Below are positions 54,502 to 62,830 of a stretch of 64,000 nt of DNA, piece after piece (the first letter of the stretch is position 1; each line of letters opens with the position of its first letter). This stretch comes from CAVTQY01 sp963736975. Its GTDB lineage: Bacteria; Pseudomonadota; Alphaproteobacteria; Acetobacterales; Acetobacteraceae. Below the pieces are notes generated by a model. That model saw only the letters and a program-made list of their open reading frames with translations, did not search any database and was not told where the DNA came from. The translations under genes were made by a program, and so were the position numbers. The stretch covers positions 124,001 through 188,000 of the forward strand of contig CAVTQY010000002.1 of the NCBI GenBank assembly GCA_963736975.1, given 5' to 3'.

Positions 54502-56366
54502 ACCTCGCGGTCGATCAGGCACGCGCGTTGCACAAAGCGTGGCGGTTGGATGAAGCCGAACAATTCTATCGTGGCATTGCGCCAAGCGATGCTTCCTATG
54601 TGACCGCATTGCTCGGCCTGGCGACAATCGGGCTGCAACGGCAGCAACCACTCGAGGCGCTGCGGCTGGCCGAAGCCGCGGTCGCGCACGACCCCGGCGC
54701 AGCCGAACCGCGCGCCACCTTCGCCGCCGTGCTGCACGTGCTCGGCCGTTACCATGAGGCGGCTTCGGCGTACGAAGCTGCGCTGGCTGTCGATGCCGAA
54801 CGCGCCGAGTCGCATTTCGGTCTCGGTACCAGCTTGCAGGCCACCGGACGGCACGAGGAAGCATTGGCCTGCTTCGATCGCGCCCTGATCATCGACCCCG
54901 ATTACGCGGAGGCGGCGTGCGGGCGCGGTGCATCGCTCGCCGCCCTTAATCGCCACGCCGAAGCCGATGCGGCGTTTGCGCTCGCTCTCGACATAGATCC
55001 TGATTACGCCGAGGCTGTGTCCGGGCAAGCGGCCGCACGAATGGCGCGGGGTGATTTTACCCGCGCGAAGACCAGTTTCGAACGGGCTCTTGCGATCGAT
55101 CCGGATCATGCACCCGCTCATCTCGGAATGGCGCGCCTGCTACGGGAACAAAATCTCGCGGCGCAGGCAGTAGCGCATCTGGATCGCGTGCTGGCGCTGC
55201 GACCCACCGATGCCGATGCGCATCTCGCCCTTGGTTCGACGCTCGAGGAGGTTGGGCGGATCGAGGATGCGCATCGCCTGTTCGAGCGAGCGGCACAGTT
55301 GGCACCTTGCTCTGCAAGCGCGCTTTATGCGCTGTTTCAGTCGAGAACGGCCGGTCGCGACGATCCGATGCTCGAGCTGTTGTTCGACATGGCCGATAGA
55401 CTGCCGTCTCTTTCCCCCCAAAACCAGGTCCTGGTGCACTTCACACTGGGCAAGGTGCTGCCCGAACTCGGTGAACCGGAGCGCGGCTTCGAGCATCTGC
55501 TGGAGGGCAATGCACTCCGGCGGTCGATGATCGAGTATGACGAGCCACGGGTACTGTCGATGCTTGCGCGCATCCCTGACATGATCAGCGACGAGGTCAT
55601 TGGCGCGCGCGTGCAGCTTCAGGATTCCCTGGCCCGCCCGATTTTCATCGTTGGCATGCCGCGTTCCGGCTCGACCCTTATCGAGCAGATCCTTGCCAGT
55701 CACGGCGATGTCGTTGCTGGTGGCGAGCGGCGCGATTTTTATGCCGCGATGCAGGCGATAGGCCTGGAGCGGGGGCACGGCGGCCCGGTATACCCGGATG
55801 CGATCCCGTCGCTCGCCGATGCCGCGATCCGCGCGCTCGGCGCCGATTACCTTCGGCGACTGGCCTGCGCAGCCCCCAGCGCGAGATACATCACCGACAA
55901 AGCACCGGCGAATTTCGCCACCCTGGGCCTGATCCTCATGGCGCTTCCGACAGCCCGTGTGATCCACAGCATGCGTGATCCCGTCGATACATGTCTGTCC
56001 TGCTTCGCTACCCTGTTTACGAAAGACCAGCCGTTCGCGTTCGACCTTGCCGAACTCGGCCGTTACTATGCTGCTTATCAGGTGGTGATGGCGCATTGGC
56101 GACGCGCGCTGCCGCCCGGCGCGATGCTCGATGTCCGGTACGAGGACGTGGTGGACGACCAGGAAGGGCAAGCCCGACGGATATTGGATCATTGCGGTCT
56201 GGGCTGGGACCCTGCCGTGCTCGCGCCTCACCGCGCCGAGCGGCCGGTCAGGACAGCGAGCGTCGTGCAAGTACGCAAGCCGATCTATCAAAGCTCGGTA
56301 GGCAGGTGGCGTCCTGCGGAAGCAATCCTGCGCCCGCTGATGGAGGGCTTGGCCGAGATCTATTGA
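54498..56366 (+). CDS. TPR-repeat sulfotransferase 2
   Basis: A 622-residue protein of the same architecture as sulfotransferase 1, with intact frame. TPR repeats fill residues about 1-270 (EAASAYEAALAVDAERAES and others). The sulfotransferase domain has FIVGMPRSGSTLIEQILAS, YITDKAPANFATLG and SMRDPVDTCLSCFATLF. The GTG start overlaps the oxygenase gene by four bases. The likely acceptor is unknown; paralogous duplication with sulfotransferase 1 is evident. Confidence 0.85.
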   Translation: MNLAVDQARALHKAWRLDEAEQFYRGIAPSDASYVTALLGLATIGLQRQQPLEALRLAEAAVAHDPGAAEPRATFAAVLHVLGRYHEAASAYEAALAVDAERAESHFGLGTSLQATGRHEEALACFDRALIIDPDYAEAACGRGASLAALNRHAEADAAFALALDIDPDYAEAVSGQAAARMARGDFTRAKTSFERALAIDPDHAPAHLGMARLLREQNLAAQAVAHLDRVLALRPTDADAHLALGSTLEEVGRIEDAHRLFERAAQLAPCSASALYALFQSRTAGRDDPMLELLFDMADRLPSLSPQNQVLVHFTLGKVLPELGEPERGFEHLLEGNALRRSMIEYDEPRVLSMLARIPDMISDEVIGARVQLQDSLARPIFIVGMPRSGSTLIEQILASHGDVVAGGERRDFYAAMQAIGLERGHGGPVYPDAIPSLADAAIRALGADYLRRLACAAPSARYITDKAPANFATLGLILMALPTARVIHSMRDPVDTCLSCFATLFTKDQPFAFDLAELGRYYAAYQVVMAHWRRALPPGAMLDVRYEDVVDDQEGQARRILDHCGLGWDPAVLAPHRAERPVRTASVVQVRKPIYQSSVGRWRPAEAILRPLMEGLAEIY

Positions 56367-56410
56367 CTGAGGCCGGCTTGCACCCTTCGCTACGCGCCTC
56401 TTAGGCTGGT

Positions 56411-57331
56411 GTGGTGCTGCGCTATCTCCTGCGTTCCCTCCTGCTGGCTTGTCTCGTCGCGCTGACCGTGCTGGTGATCAGCTTCGCGTTGGCGCGGTTC
56501 GGCGGGAATCTCGCAATCAACCTTGCCGGGCCGGACGCGTCGGCCGAGGCGATCGCCAAAATCCAGCACCAGCTCCGGCTCGACCGGCCGCTGCCGGTGC
56601 AGTTCCTCGACTGGGCCGATCGAGCGGCGCATGGCGATCTCGGCGACTCGTTCCTGTTCCACGAAAAAGTATCGTCTCTCATCGCGACGCATGCTCCCGT
56701 GACCTTCACCTTGGGCGTCCTCGCGATCGTCATCGCGATCGTCATCGCCCTGCCGCTGGGCATCATGGCGGCGCTCCATGAGGGTCGGCCGGTTGATGTC
56801 GCGATCGGCACGGTGGCGCTGGCGGGCCAGGCGCTGCCCAGCTTCTGGCTCGGGCTGATGCTCATCGTCTGGTTCGGCGTCGAGCTGCACTGGCTGCCGA
56901 TTTCCGGTGTGGACGACTGGACCGGCTACATCCTACCGGCGTTCGTGCTGGCCTTTGTCGCCATCCCGGCGATGTTGCGCCTGACTCGCAGCGGCATGGT
57001 GGATGCGATGCGGGCGGATTACGTACGCACTGCGCGGGCCAAGGGGCTGTCGCGCGCTTCTATCGTGTTGAAGCACGCCTTCCGTAACGCGGCGATGCCT
57101 GTGGTCGCCGTCTCCGCCGTGCAGCTCGGCTTCATCCTGGGCGGATCGGTGGTGGTCGAGGTCGTGTTCAACATCCGCGGCCTCGGCTACCTCGCCTGGG
57201 AGTCGATCCAGAAGGGCGATTTCCCGGTGATTCAGGCCGTGGTGCTGCTGTTCGCCATCATCTTCGTCGTGCTGACCACGCTTGCAGACCTGCTGGGCGC
57301 CGCGCTCGATCCGCGGTTGCGCGCCGCCTGA
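56411..57331 (+). CDS. dipeptide/oligopeptide ABC transporter permease DppB
   Basis: A 306-residue permease with six helices. The N-terminal RYLLRSLLLACLVALTVLVI and the EAA loop YVRTARAKGLSRASIVLKHA match DppB-type permeases. GTG 56411 is the start. It begins a coupled five-gene operon with two permeases, two ATPases and a receptor. Confidence 0.9.
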   Translation: MVLRYLLRSLLLACLVALTVLVISFALARFGGNLAINLAGPDASAEAIAKIQHQLRLDRPLPVQFLDWADRAAHGDLGDSFLFHEKVSSLIATHAPVTFTLGVLAIVIAIVIALPLGIMAALHEGRPVDVAIGTVALAGQALPSFWLGLMLIVWFGVELHWLPISGVDDWTGYILPAFVLAFVAIPAMLRLTRSGMVDAMRADYVRTARAKGLSRASIVLKHAFRNAAMPVVAVSAVQLGFILGGSVVVEVVFNIRGLGYLAWESIQKGDFPVIQAVVLLFAIIFVVLTTLADLLGAALDPRLRAA

Positions 57332-58155
57332 TGCGGCGGCTGCCGTTGTTTCTGGGAGCGGGTATCGTCGGTTTCGCCGCCTTCGTCGCGCTGGCGGGCC
57401 CGCTGCTCACGCCGCATGACCCGTTCGCGCAGAGTCTCGGACAGCGCTTCATCCCTCCGGCCTGGATGCCGGGCGGGACGCCGGCGCATCTGCTGGGCAC
57501 CGATCAGCTCGGGCGCGACTATTTCTCGCGGCTGATCCTCGGCGCCCGCATCTCCATGATGATCGGCGTCAGCACGGTGCTGATGTCCGGGATCATCGGC
57601 ACGACGCTCGGGCTGCTCGGCGGCTATTTCGGCGGCCCGCTCGACCGCGTGGTGATGTTCGTGATCTCCTGCCGGCTTGCCATCCCGCTGATCCTCGTGG
57701 CGCTCACGGTGGTGTCGTTGGTCGGCAGTTCGCTCGGCGTGGTGATGCTGACGCTGGGGTTGCTGCTGTGGGAGCGCTTCGCGGTAGTTTCCCGCGCCGC
57801 CACGCGCCAGGTCTGCGGGCTCGATTACATTGCGGCCGCCTGGGCCGCCGGGTGCTCGCGCGGCTGGATCATCCTGTGCGAGGTGCTGCCCAATATCGTG
57901 CATAATCTGATTGTGATTGCAACCATCGACATGGCGATCGCTATCCTGGTGGAGGCGGCGCTGTCGTTCCTCGGCCTTGGCGTGCCGCCGCCGCTGCCGT
58001 CCTGGGGGCTGATGATCGCCGAGGCCAAGGACTACATGTTCTTCAAGCCCTGGGTGATCGAGATCCCGGGGATCGCCCTGCTGGTTCTGGTGCTGGGCAT
58101 CAACCTGCTGGGCGACGGGTTGCGCGATGCGCTTGGCGCGGACGCGGACCAGTGA
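57331..58155 (+). CDS. dipeptide/oligopeptide ABC transporter permease DppC
   Basis: A 274-residue permease, the DppC partner, with LLGTDQLGRDYFSRLILGAR, the DppC-type loop, and the EAA loop DYIAAAWAAGCSRGWIILCE. ATG 57331 overlaps the dppB stop. The frame is intact. Confidence 0.9.
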   Translation: MRRLPLFLGAGIVGFAAFVALAGPLLTPHDPFAQSLGQRFIPPAWMPGGTPAHLLGTDQLGRDYFSRLILGARISMMIGVSTVLMSGIIGTTLGLLGGYFGGPLDRVVMFVISCRLAIPLILVALTVVSLVGSSLGVVMLTLGLLLWERFAVVSRAATRQVCGLDYIAAAWAAGCSRGWIILCEVLPNIVHNLIVIATIDMAIAILVEAALSFLGLGVPPPLPSWGLMIAEAKDYMFFKPWVIEIPGIALLVLVLGINLLGDGLRDALGADADQ

Positions 58156-59123
58156 GTTCCGTGCTGGAGATCGCCGGGCTCGATGTGCGGTTTCCTTCGG
58201 TGCATGCCGTGCGCGGCATCAGCCTGACCGTCGCGCGCGGCGAAACACATTGCCTGGTCGGCGAATCGGGCTGCGGCAAGTCCGTCTCGGCTCTTGCAGT
58301 GATGGGGCTGCTGCCGCGCGCCGCAAAGGTTGCTGCTGGCCGCATCGTTTTCGACGATACCGATCTTGCCTGCCTTTCGGAGCGGCAATGGGCACGGCTA
58401 CGCGGCGATCGGATGGCAATGATCTTCCAGGAGCCGATGACCAGCCTCAATCCCGCCTACACTGTCGGTTCGCAGATGACGGAGGTCTTGCGCCGGCATC
58501 GCGGGATGGGGCAGGGCGCGGCGGTCGAACGCGCTGCGGCGATGCTGGACCGTGTGGGCGTTAGCGCGCCGCAAATGCGGCTCGGCCAGTTTCCGCACCA
58601 ACTATCGGGCGGACTGCGCCAGCGGGTGTTGATTGCCATGGCGCTTCTTTGCGAGCCCGAGTTGCTGATTGCCGACGAGCCGACCACCGCGTTGGACGTC
58701 ACCGTGCAGGCGCAGATCCTGCGGTTGCTGGTTGAACTGCAACACGAGCTAGGCCTTGCGGTGCTGCTGATCACCCACGATCTCGGCATCGTCGCGCGCG
58801 TAGCGCAGCACGTATCGGTCATGTATGCGGGCGAGATCGTCGAGCGGGCGCCTGTCACGGAGCTGTTTTCGGCGCCCACCCATCCTTATACGCAGGGCCT
58901 GCTGGCCTCGATCCCGGTGCCCGGCAAGGTGCGGCGGGGCGAAGCCTTGGGCAGCATTCCCGGCATCGTACCGGCGATACGAGCGGGCTTCGTCGGCTGC
59001 GCGTTCCGCGACCGCTGCGCCTTCGCCACAAGCTCCTGTGCGGCTCAGGTACCTTGGCGGCAGGTGTCGGAGCAGCACGGATACCGTTGCCGGCTCGAAG
59101 CACCCTGGCGGGCGGTGGCGTGA
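58152..59123 (+). CDS. dipeptide/oligopeptide ABC transporter ATPase DppD
   Basis: A 323-residue ATPase. Walker A is in CLVGESGCGKSVSALAV, the signature LSGGLRQRVLIAMAL, and Walker B LLIADEPTTALDVTV. The C-terminal oligopeptide extension includes AFRDRCAFATSSCA, the Cys-rich iron-sulfur-type region seen in OppD/DppD. GTG 58152 overlaps the dppC stop. Confidence 0.93.
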   Translation: MSSVLEIAGLDVRFPSVHAVRGISLTVARGETHCLVGESGCGKSVSALAVMGLLPRAAKVAAGRIVFDDTDLACLSERQWARLRGDRMAMIFQEPMTSLNPAYTVGSQMTEVLRRHRGMGQGAAVERAAAMLDRVGVSAPQMRLGQFPHQLSGGLRQRVLIAMALLCEPELLIADEPTTALDVTVQAQILRLLVELQHELGLAVLLITHDLGIVARVAQHVSVMYAGEIVERAPVTELFSAPTHPYTQGLLASIPVPGKVRRGEALGSIPGIVPAIRAGFVGCAFRDRCAFATSSCAAQVPWRQVSEQHGYRCRLEAPWRAVA

Positions 59124-60059
59124 CGCCGGCGGTCGAGGCCGTCGATCTCTCCCGCGTGTTCGAGCAGCGCGCCGGCGCGTTCGGCAGCCTCCGCCGGGTG
59201 GTCGCAGTGGACGGCGTGTCGCTCAGTGTTCTGCCTGGCCATGCGCTTGGCATCGTGGGCGAGTTCGGGCTGCGGCAAATCGACGCTGGCGCGCCTGATG
59301 CTGGGCCTTCTCCCGCCGAGCGGCGGAAGCGTGCGCATCGACGGCCGCCTGCTCGCGGACATGGACCGCCGCGATCGCGCCCGGCTGATCCAGCCGGTGT
59401 TCCAGGACCCGATGAGCTCGCTCAATCCGCGGCGGCGCGTGGGCGACATCGTCGCCCTGCCGCTGGTCGCGCAAGGCGGACACGGCCGGGCCGCGCGCCG
59501 CCGCCAAGTGATCGCGATGCTCGAACGTGTCGGGCTCGCGGCGGAAACTGCCGCGCGCTATCCGGCGCAGCTTTCCGGCGGGCAGCGCCAGCGCGTGGCA
59601 ATCGCCCGGGCGCTGGTGAACAAGCCGCGTATCCTGGTCTGCGACGAACCGACCTCGGCACTCGACGTGTCGGTGCAGGCGCAGATCCAGAACCTGCTGG
59701 CCGAGCTGCGGGCCGCATTCGACCTGACGCTGGTCTTCATCAGCCACAACCTCGCGGTGGTGGAGCATGTGGCCGATGAAGTGGCGGTGATGTATCTCGG
59801 GCGGATCGTCGAGCAGAACGCCTCAGAACTGGTGTTCCGCGCACCGCGCCATCCGTACACGAAGGCGTTGCTTGCCTCGGTGCTGACGCCAGAACCGGGA
59901 CTTGGCCTGCCGGACGTGCCGCTGGGCGAAGGTTACCCCGATCCGTCCAACATCCCGCCGGGCTGCCGCTTTCACCCACGCTGCCCGATCGCCATTCCAC
60001 GTTGCCGGACCCAGCCGCCGGCGCGCGGGCCGGTGGAGTGCGATCTCGCCACCGTATAG
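59120..60059 (+). pseudogene. dipeptide/oligopeptide ABC transporter ATPase DppF, frameshifted inside Walker A
   Basis: GTG 59120 starts TPAVEAVDLSRVFEQRAG. The frame breaks at Walker A: the first frame reads GIVGEFGLRQID and the other reads SGCGKSTLARLMLG. One extra T at about 59266 explains it (GIVGESGCGKST). The second frame holds LSGGQRQRVAIARAL and VCDEPTSALDVSV and ends HPRCPIAIPRCRTQPP. It should work with DppD. Confidence 0.85.
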
Positions 60060-60088
60060 GCTGACCGCGATCGACAAGGAGGCACATC

Positions 60089-61612
60089 ATGAAGCGTCGG
60101 GAGTTTCTCGGAGCGGCGGCCGCGAGCGCCACGGCGGCGGCCTGGGGCGAGGCAGCGCGCGCAGAGAAATCGAAGGATACGCTGCGTGTCACCTGGCGCG
60201 ATGCGATTCCGGACGTCGATCCCTATCGGAACACGTTGCGCACGGGTCTGATCGTCGCCCATGAGGCGTGGGACACTCTGGTGTATCGCGACCCGACCAA
60301 CTTCAAGATCGTCCCGGCGCTCGCCACCGAATGGAAATGGACCGACCCGACGACGTTGGATTTCACCCTGCGCGAGGGTGTCAAATTCCACAATGGCGAT
60401 CCGTTCAGCGCCGACGACGTGGTGTATACGCTGCAAACCATCATGAACGATCCCAAGGTCATGGTGCCGAGCAATTTCAGCTTCATTGCTGGTGTGGAGA
60501 AGCTTGGTGACCAGCAGGTGCGGGTCAAAACCAAGACCGTGTTTCCCGCCGCGCTGGAATATTTCGCCATGGTACTGCCCATCTACCCGAAGGCGTACCG
60601 AGAAAAGGTCGGCCCGTCAGACTATTCACAGAAACCCATGGGTACGGGTCCGTATCGGATCACCCGGGTGAATGGCAGCAGCGAGATCGATCTCGAGCGT
60701 TTCGACGGCTATTATGCCGGTAGCCCGAAAGGCCGGCCTGCCATCAGGTATCTCAGGATCAACGAGGTTCTCGATCCCGCCGGCGAATTAACAGCCTTCA
60801 TCGGCGGCCAGGCTGACTGGATCTGGCAATACAATCCGGACCAGTTCGAGAACCTGAAGGAGCTTCCGGGGCGGACCGCGCTGCGCGCCGGCTCGATGCG
60901 CATCGGCTATATGCAGCTCGACGCCGCCGGTCGCACCGGCAAGGACAATCCGCTGACCAATCAAAAGGTCCGCCAAGCGATCTTCTATGCGATCGACCGC
61001 AATGCCATCGCACATGACTTGGTGCAGGGCGACTCGCACGCGATCGCCGCGCCGTGCTACCCGACGCAATTCGGCTGCGATCAGAAAGCGGCGGTGGATT
61101 ATGCCTTTGATCCGGCAAAGGCGAAACAGCTTCTTGCCCAGGCGGGGTTTCCCAACGGTTTCTCCACCACGCTGGTGACCTACCTGCTGCCATCCTTCAG
61201 CGCGGCGGTCCAGAATTACCTCAAGGCAGTGGGCATCAGCCTAAACATTCAACAGTTGCAGGTTGGTGCGGAGGTTCAGAAGGTCCTGGCGGGCGAGGCG
61301 CCGGCCAATTTCGGCACCTGGGGCAGTTATTCGATCAACGACGTCTCCGCGATCCTGCCCTATTTCTTCGGGGGTGGTCCGAACGACTACGCGCGCGATC
61401 CTGAGGTGGAGAAGGAGGTCAGCCAGGGCGGCCTGGTGATGGACCCGGAGGAACGCGCCAAGCATTATGCCGCGGCCATTCACCGGATCACCGAGCAGGC
61501 CTACTGGCTGCCGATGTACACCTCGGTCACGCAGTATGCTTTCATGAGCAACCTGAACTTCACGCCGTTCCCCGATGAGCTGCCGCGGTTCTACCTGAGC
61601 AGTTGGAAATGA
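60089..61612 (+). CDS. peptide-type ABC transporter substrate-binding protein
   Basis: A 507-residue SBP family 5 receptor. A Tat signal (RREFLGAAAASATAAAWG) is followed by the family motif DTLVYRDPTNFKIVPALATE, LREGVKFHNGDPFSADDVVY and MGTGPYRI. The ligand may be a peptide, sugar or other compound. It lies 29 bases after the ATPase and completes the operon. Confidence 0.93.
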   Translation: MKRREFLGAAAASATAAAWGEAARAEKSKDTLRVTWRDAIPDVDPYRNTLRTGLIVAHEAWDTLVYRDPTNFKIVPALATEWKWTDPTTLDFTLREGVKFHNGDPFSADDVVYTLQTIMNDPKVMVPSNFSFIAGVEKLGDQQVRVKTKTVFPAALEYFAMVLPIYPKAYREKVGPSDYSQKPMGTGPYRITRVNGSSEIDLERFDGYYAGSPKGRPAIRYLRINEVLDPAGELTAFIGGQADWIWQYNPDQFENLKELPGRTALRAGSMRIGYMQLDAAGRTGKDNPLTNQKVRQAIFYAIDRNAIAHDLVQGDSHAIAAPCYPTQFGCDQKAAVDYAFDPAKAKQLLAQAGFPNGFSTTLVTYLLPSFSAAVQNYLKAVGISLNIQQLQVGAEVQKVLAGEAPANFGTWGSYSINDVSAILPYFFGGGPNDYARDPEVEKEVSQGGLVMDPEERAKHYAAAIHRITEQAYWLPMYTSVTQYAFMSNLNFTPFPDELPRFYLSSWK

Positions 61613-61770
61613 CCGGCGGCACTCGGATGCAATCGGACAAGCCGGAACCCAAAGAAGAGGAGCCGTCCGGCGTGCCGCTGCCGGATCCGCTAACCCCGCC
61701 CGACGAGCCGCCGTCTAAGCCGCCGCCATCTTCGCCGCCCAACGCTCCGCCCGAGCCGATCGTCGCGTGA
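61609..61770 (+). CDS. small proline-rich protein
   Basis: A 53-residue ORF, MTGGTRMQSDKPEPKEEEPS then PPDEPPSKPPPSSPPN. It overlaps both neighbours (the SBP stop and the next GTG) by four bases, consistent with coupled translation. ATG 61627 is an alternative start. Its function is unknown; it may be only a disordered spacer protein. Confidence 0.45.
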   Translation: MTGGTRMQSDKPEPKEEEPSGVPLPDPLTPPDEPPSKPPPSSPPNAPPEPIVA

Positions 61771-62171
61771 CGTCGGACGCCTCTCCGGCCCCGTCGCGGG
61801 CGCCGAGCCGGGGTGCCGTCAACAGCAAGCTGTTCTGGTTGCTGATGGAAGCCTGGGGCGTGCCGGACCAAACAGCGCTGGCGATTATCGGGCACCCGGG
61901 CAAGCCCAGCCGCACCGGCAAGCGGCCGCGCTTTCGATTGAACACGCGGCAGGCTGAGCTGCTCGGCTATCTCCAGGAGATCGATCGCACCGCCCAAGAG
62001 ACGCATGGCGACGTTCGAGTTTGGCTGAATCGCCGGCAACGGGGCGAGCCGATGGCGGGCCGCACCCCGTTGCAGGCGATGGCAGAGGGCGGCGTCACGG
62101 CCATGGGCGGCATCCTGCGCGGCCTTACCGGGGCGGCAATGAAGCAGGCGCTGCGCACCGCCAAACGTTAG
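61767..62171 (+). CDS. MbcA/ParS/Xre-like antitoxin-domain protein (tentative)
   Basis: A 134-residue protein. The C-terminal half, DVRVWLNRRQRGEPMAGRTP then LQAMAEGG, resembles the MbcA/ParS/Xre antitoxin toxin-binding domain (W-L and G-R-T-P-L), although no RES-type toxin gene is adjacent. The N-terminal part has a helical SKLFWLLMEAWGVPDQTALA region. GTG 61767 overlaps the previous stop. Confidence 0.45.
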   Translation: MTSDASPAPSRAPSRGAVNSKLFWLLMEAWGVPDQTALAIIGHPGKPSRTGKRPRFRLNTRQAELLGYLQEIDRTAQETHGDVRVWLNRRQRGEPMAGRTPLQAMAEGGVTAMGGILRGLTGAAMKQALRTAKR

Positions 62172-62800
62172 CCCTCGCGGACATAGCGGCGCGCTGGAAT
62201 GCGCAGGTGATCGCGGAAATGCGGGCGCATCCGCCGTGTCCATGGTGTGTCCGCTGCCTGTTTCCAGGCCTCGCTCATCGGCACGTCCGGGCTGGCGAAA
62301 TGATACAGCGCGAGATACCGAGGCGATCCCCGACTGTCCCGGTAGCGCCGCGCGCACAGCGTTCCCGGTACCGCGGCGAGCGCGGGGATGTGCTCATGGT
62401 CGTACCACTCGTTGAATTCAGCCTCGTGCTCGGGATCGACATTCATCGCATTCACCAGCAATCCGCCGGCGCCGGCCGGAGCCGACTGGGCGCCCGGCAC
62501 GGTCTGCTCACCCTCGAAGCGGAGCAGCCGCGTGCAGATCGCCGTCATCCGCTTCGACCAAACCGAGAGATTCTCGCCGGCGATGGCGCGATAGGCGGGG
62601 CTTTGCAGCACGTTGATATTGTCGAGCTCGTAGCTGGCAACTGCCTGCTTCGGAGTCTGCACGCTGATCCACCGATCGCAGGCGCCAAAGCCGGGTACGC
62701 GCTGTCGCTCGGGTATGTGTTCCAGATCGTACCAGTCGTGGAACTCGTCCTCATGCGCGTTGGTAAAGTCGAACGCGACCAGCAGGATACCTTTGGCCAT
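62168..62800 (-). CDS. tandem dimeric alpha-beta barrel (EthD-like) protein
   Basis: A 210-residue protein with two related repeats, each with a FHDWYDLEHIPERQRVPGF or FNEWYDHEHIPALAAVPG motif (acidic/His). These are ferredoxin-fold DUF domains related to EthD and ABM. No activity can be assigned. It converges on the previous gene (four-base overlap). Confidence 0.7.
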   Translation of the reverse strand: MAKGILLVAFDFTNAHEDEFHDWYDLEHIPERQRVPGFGACDRWISVQTPKQAVASYELDNINVLQSPAYRAIAGENLSVWSKRMTAICTRLLRFEGEQTVPGAQSAPAGAGGLLVNAMNVDPEHEAEFNEWYDHEHIPALAAVPGTLCARRYRDSRGSPRYLALYHFASPDVPMSEAWKQAADTPWTRRMRPHFRDHLRIPARRYVREG

Positions 62801-62830
62801 GGCGTCCCTCCCCGGGTCGCCGCCAGACTA

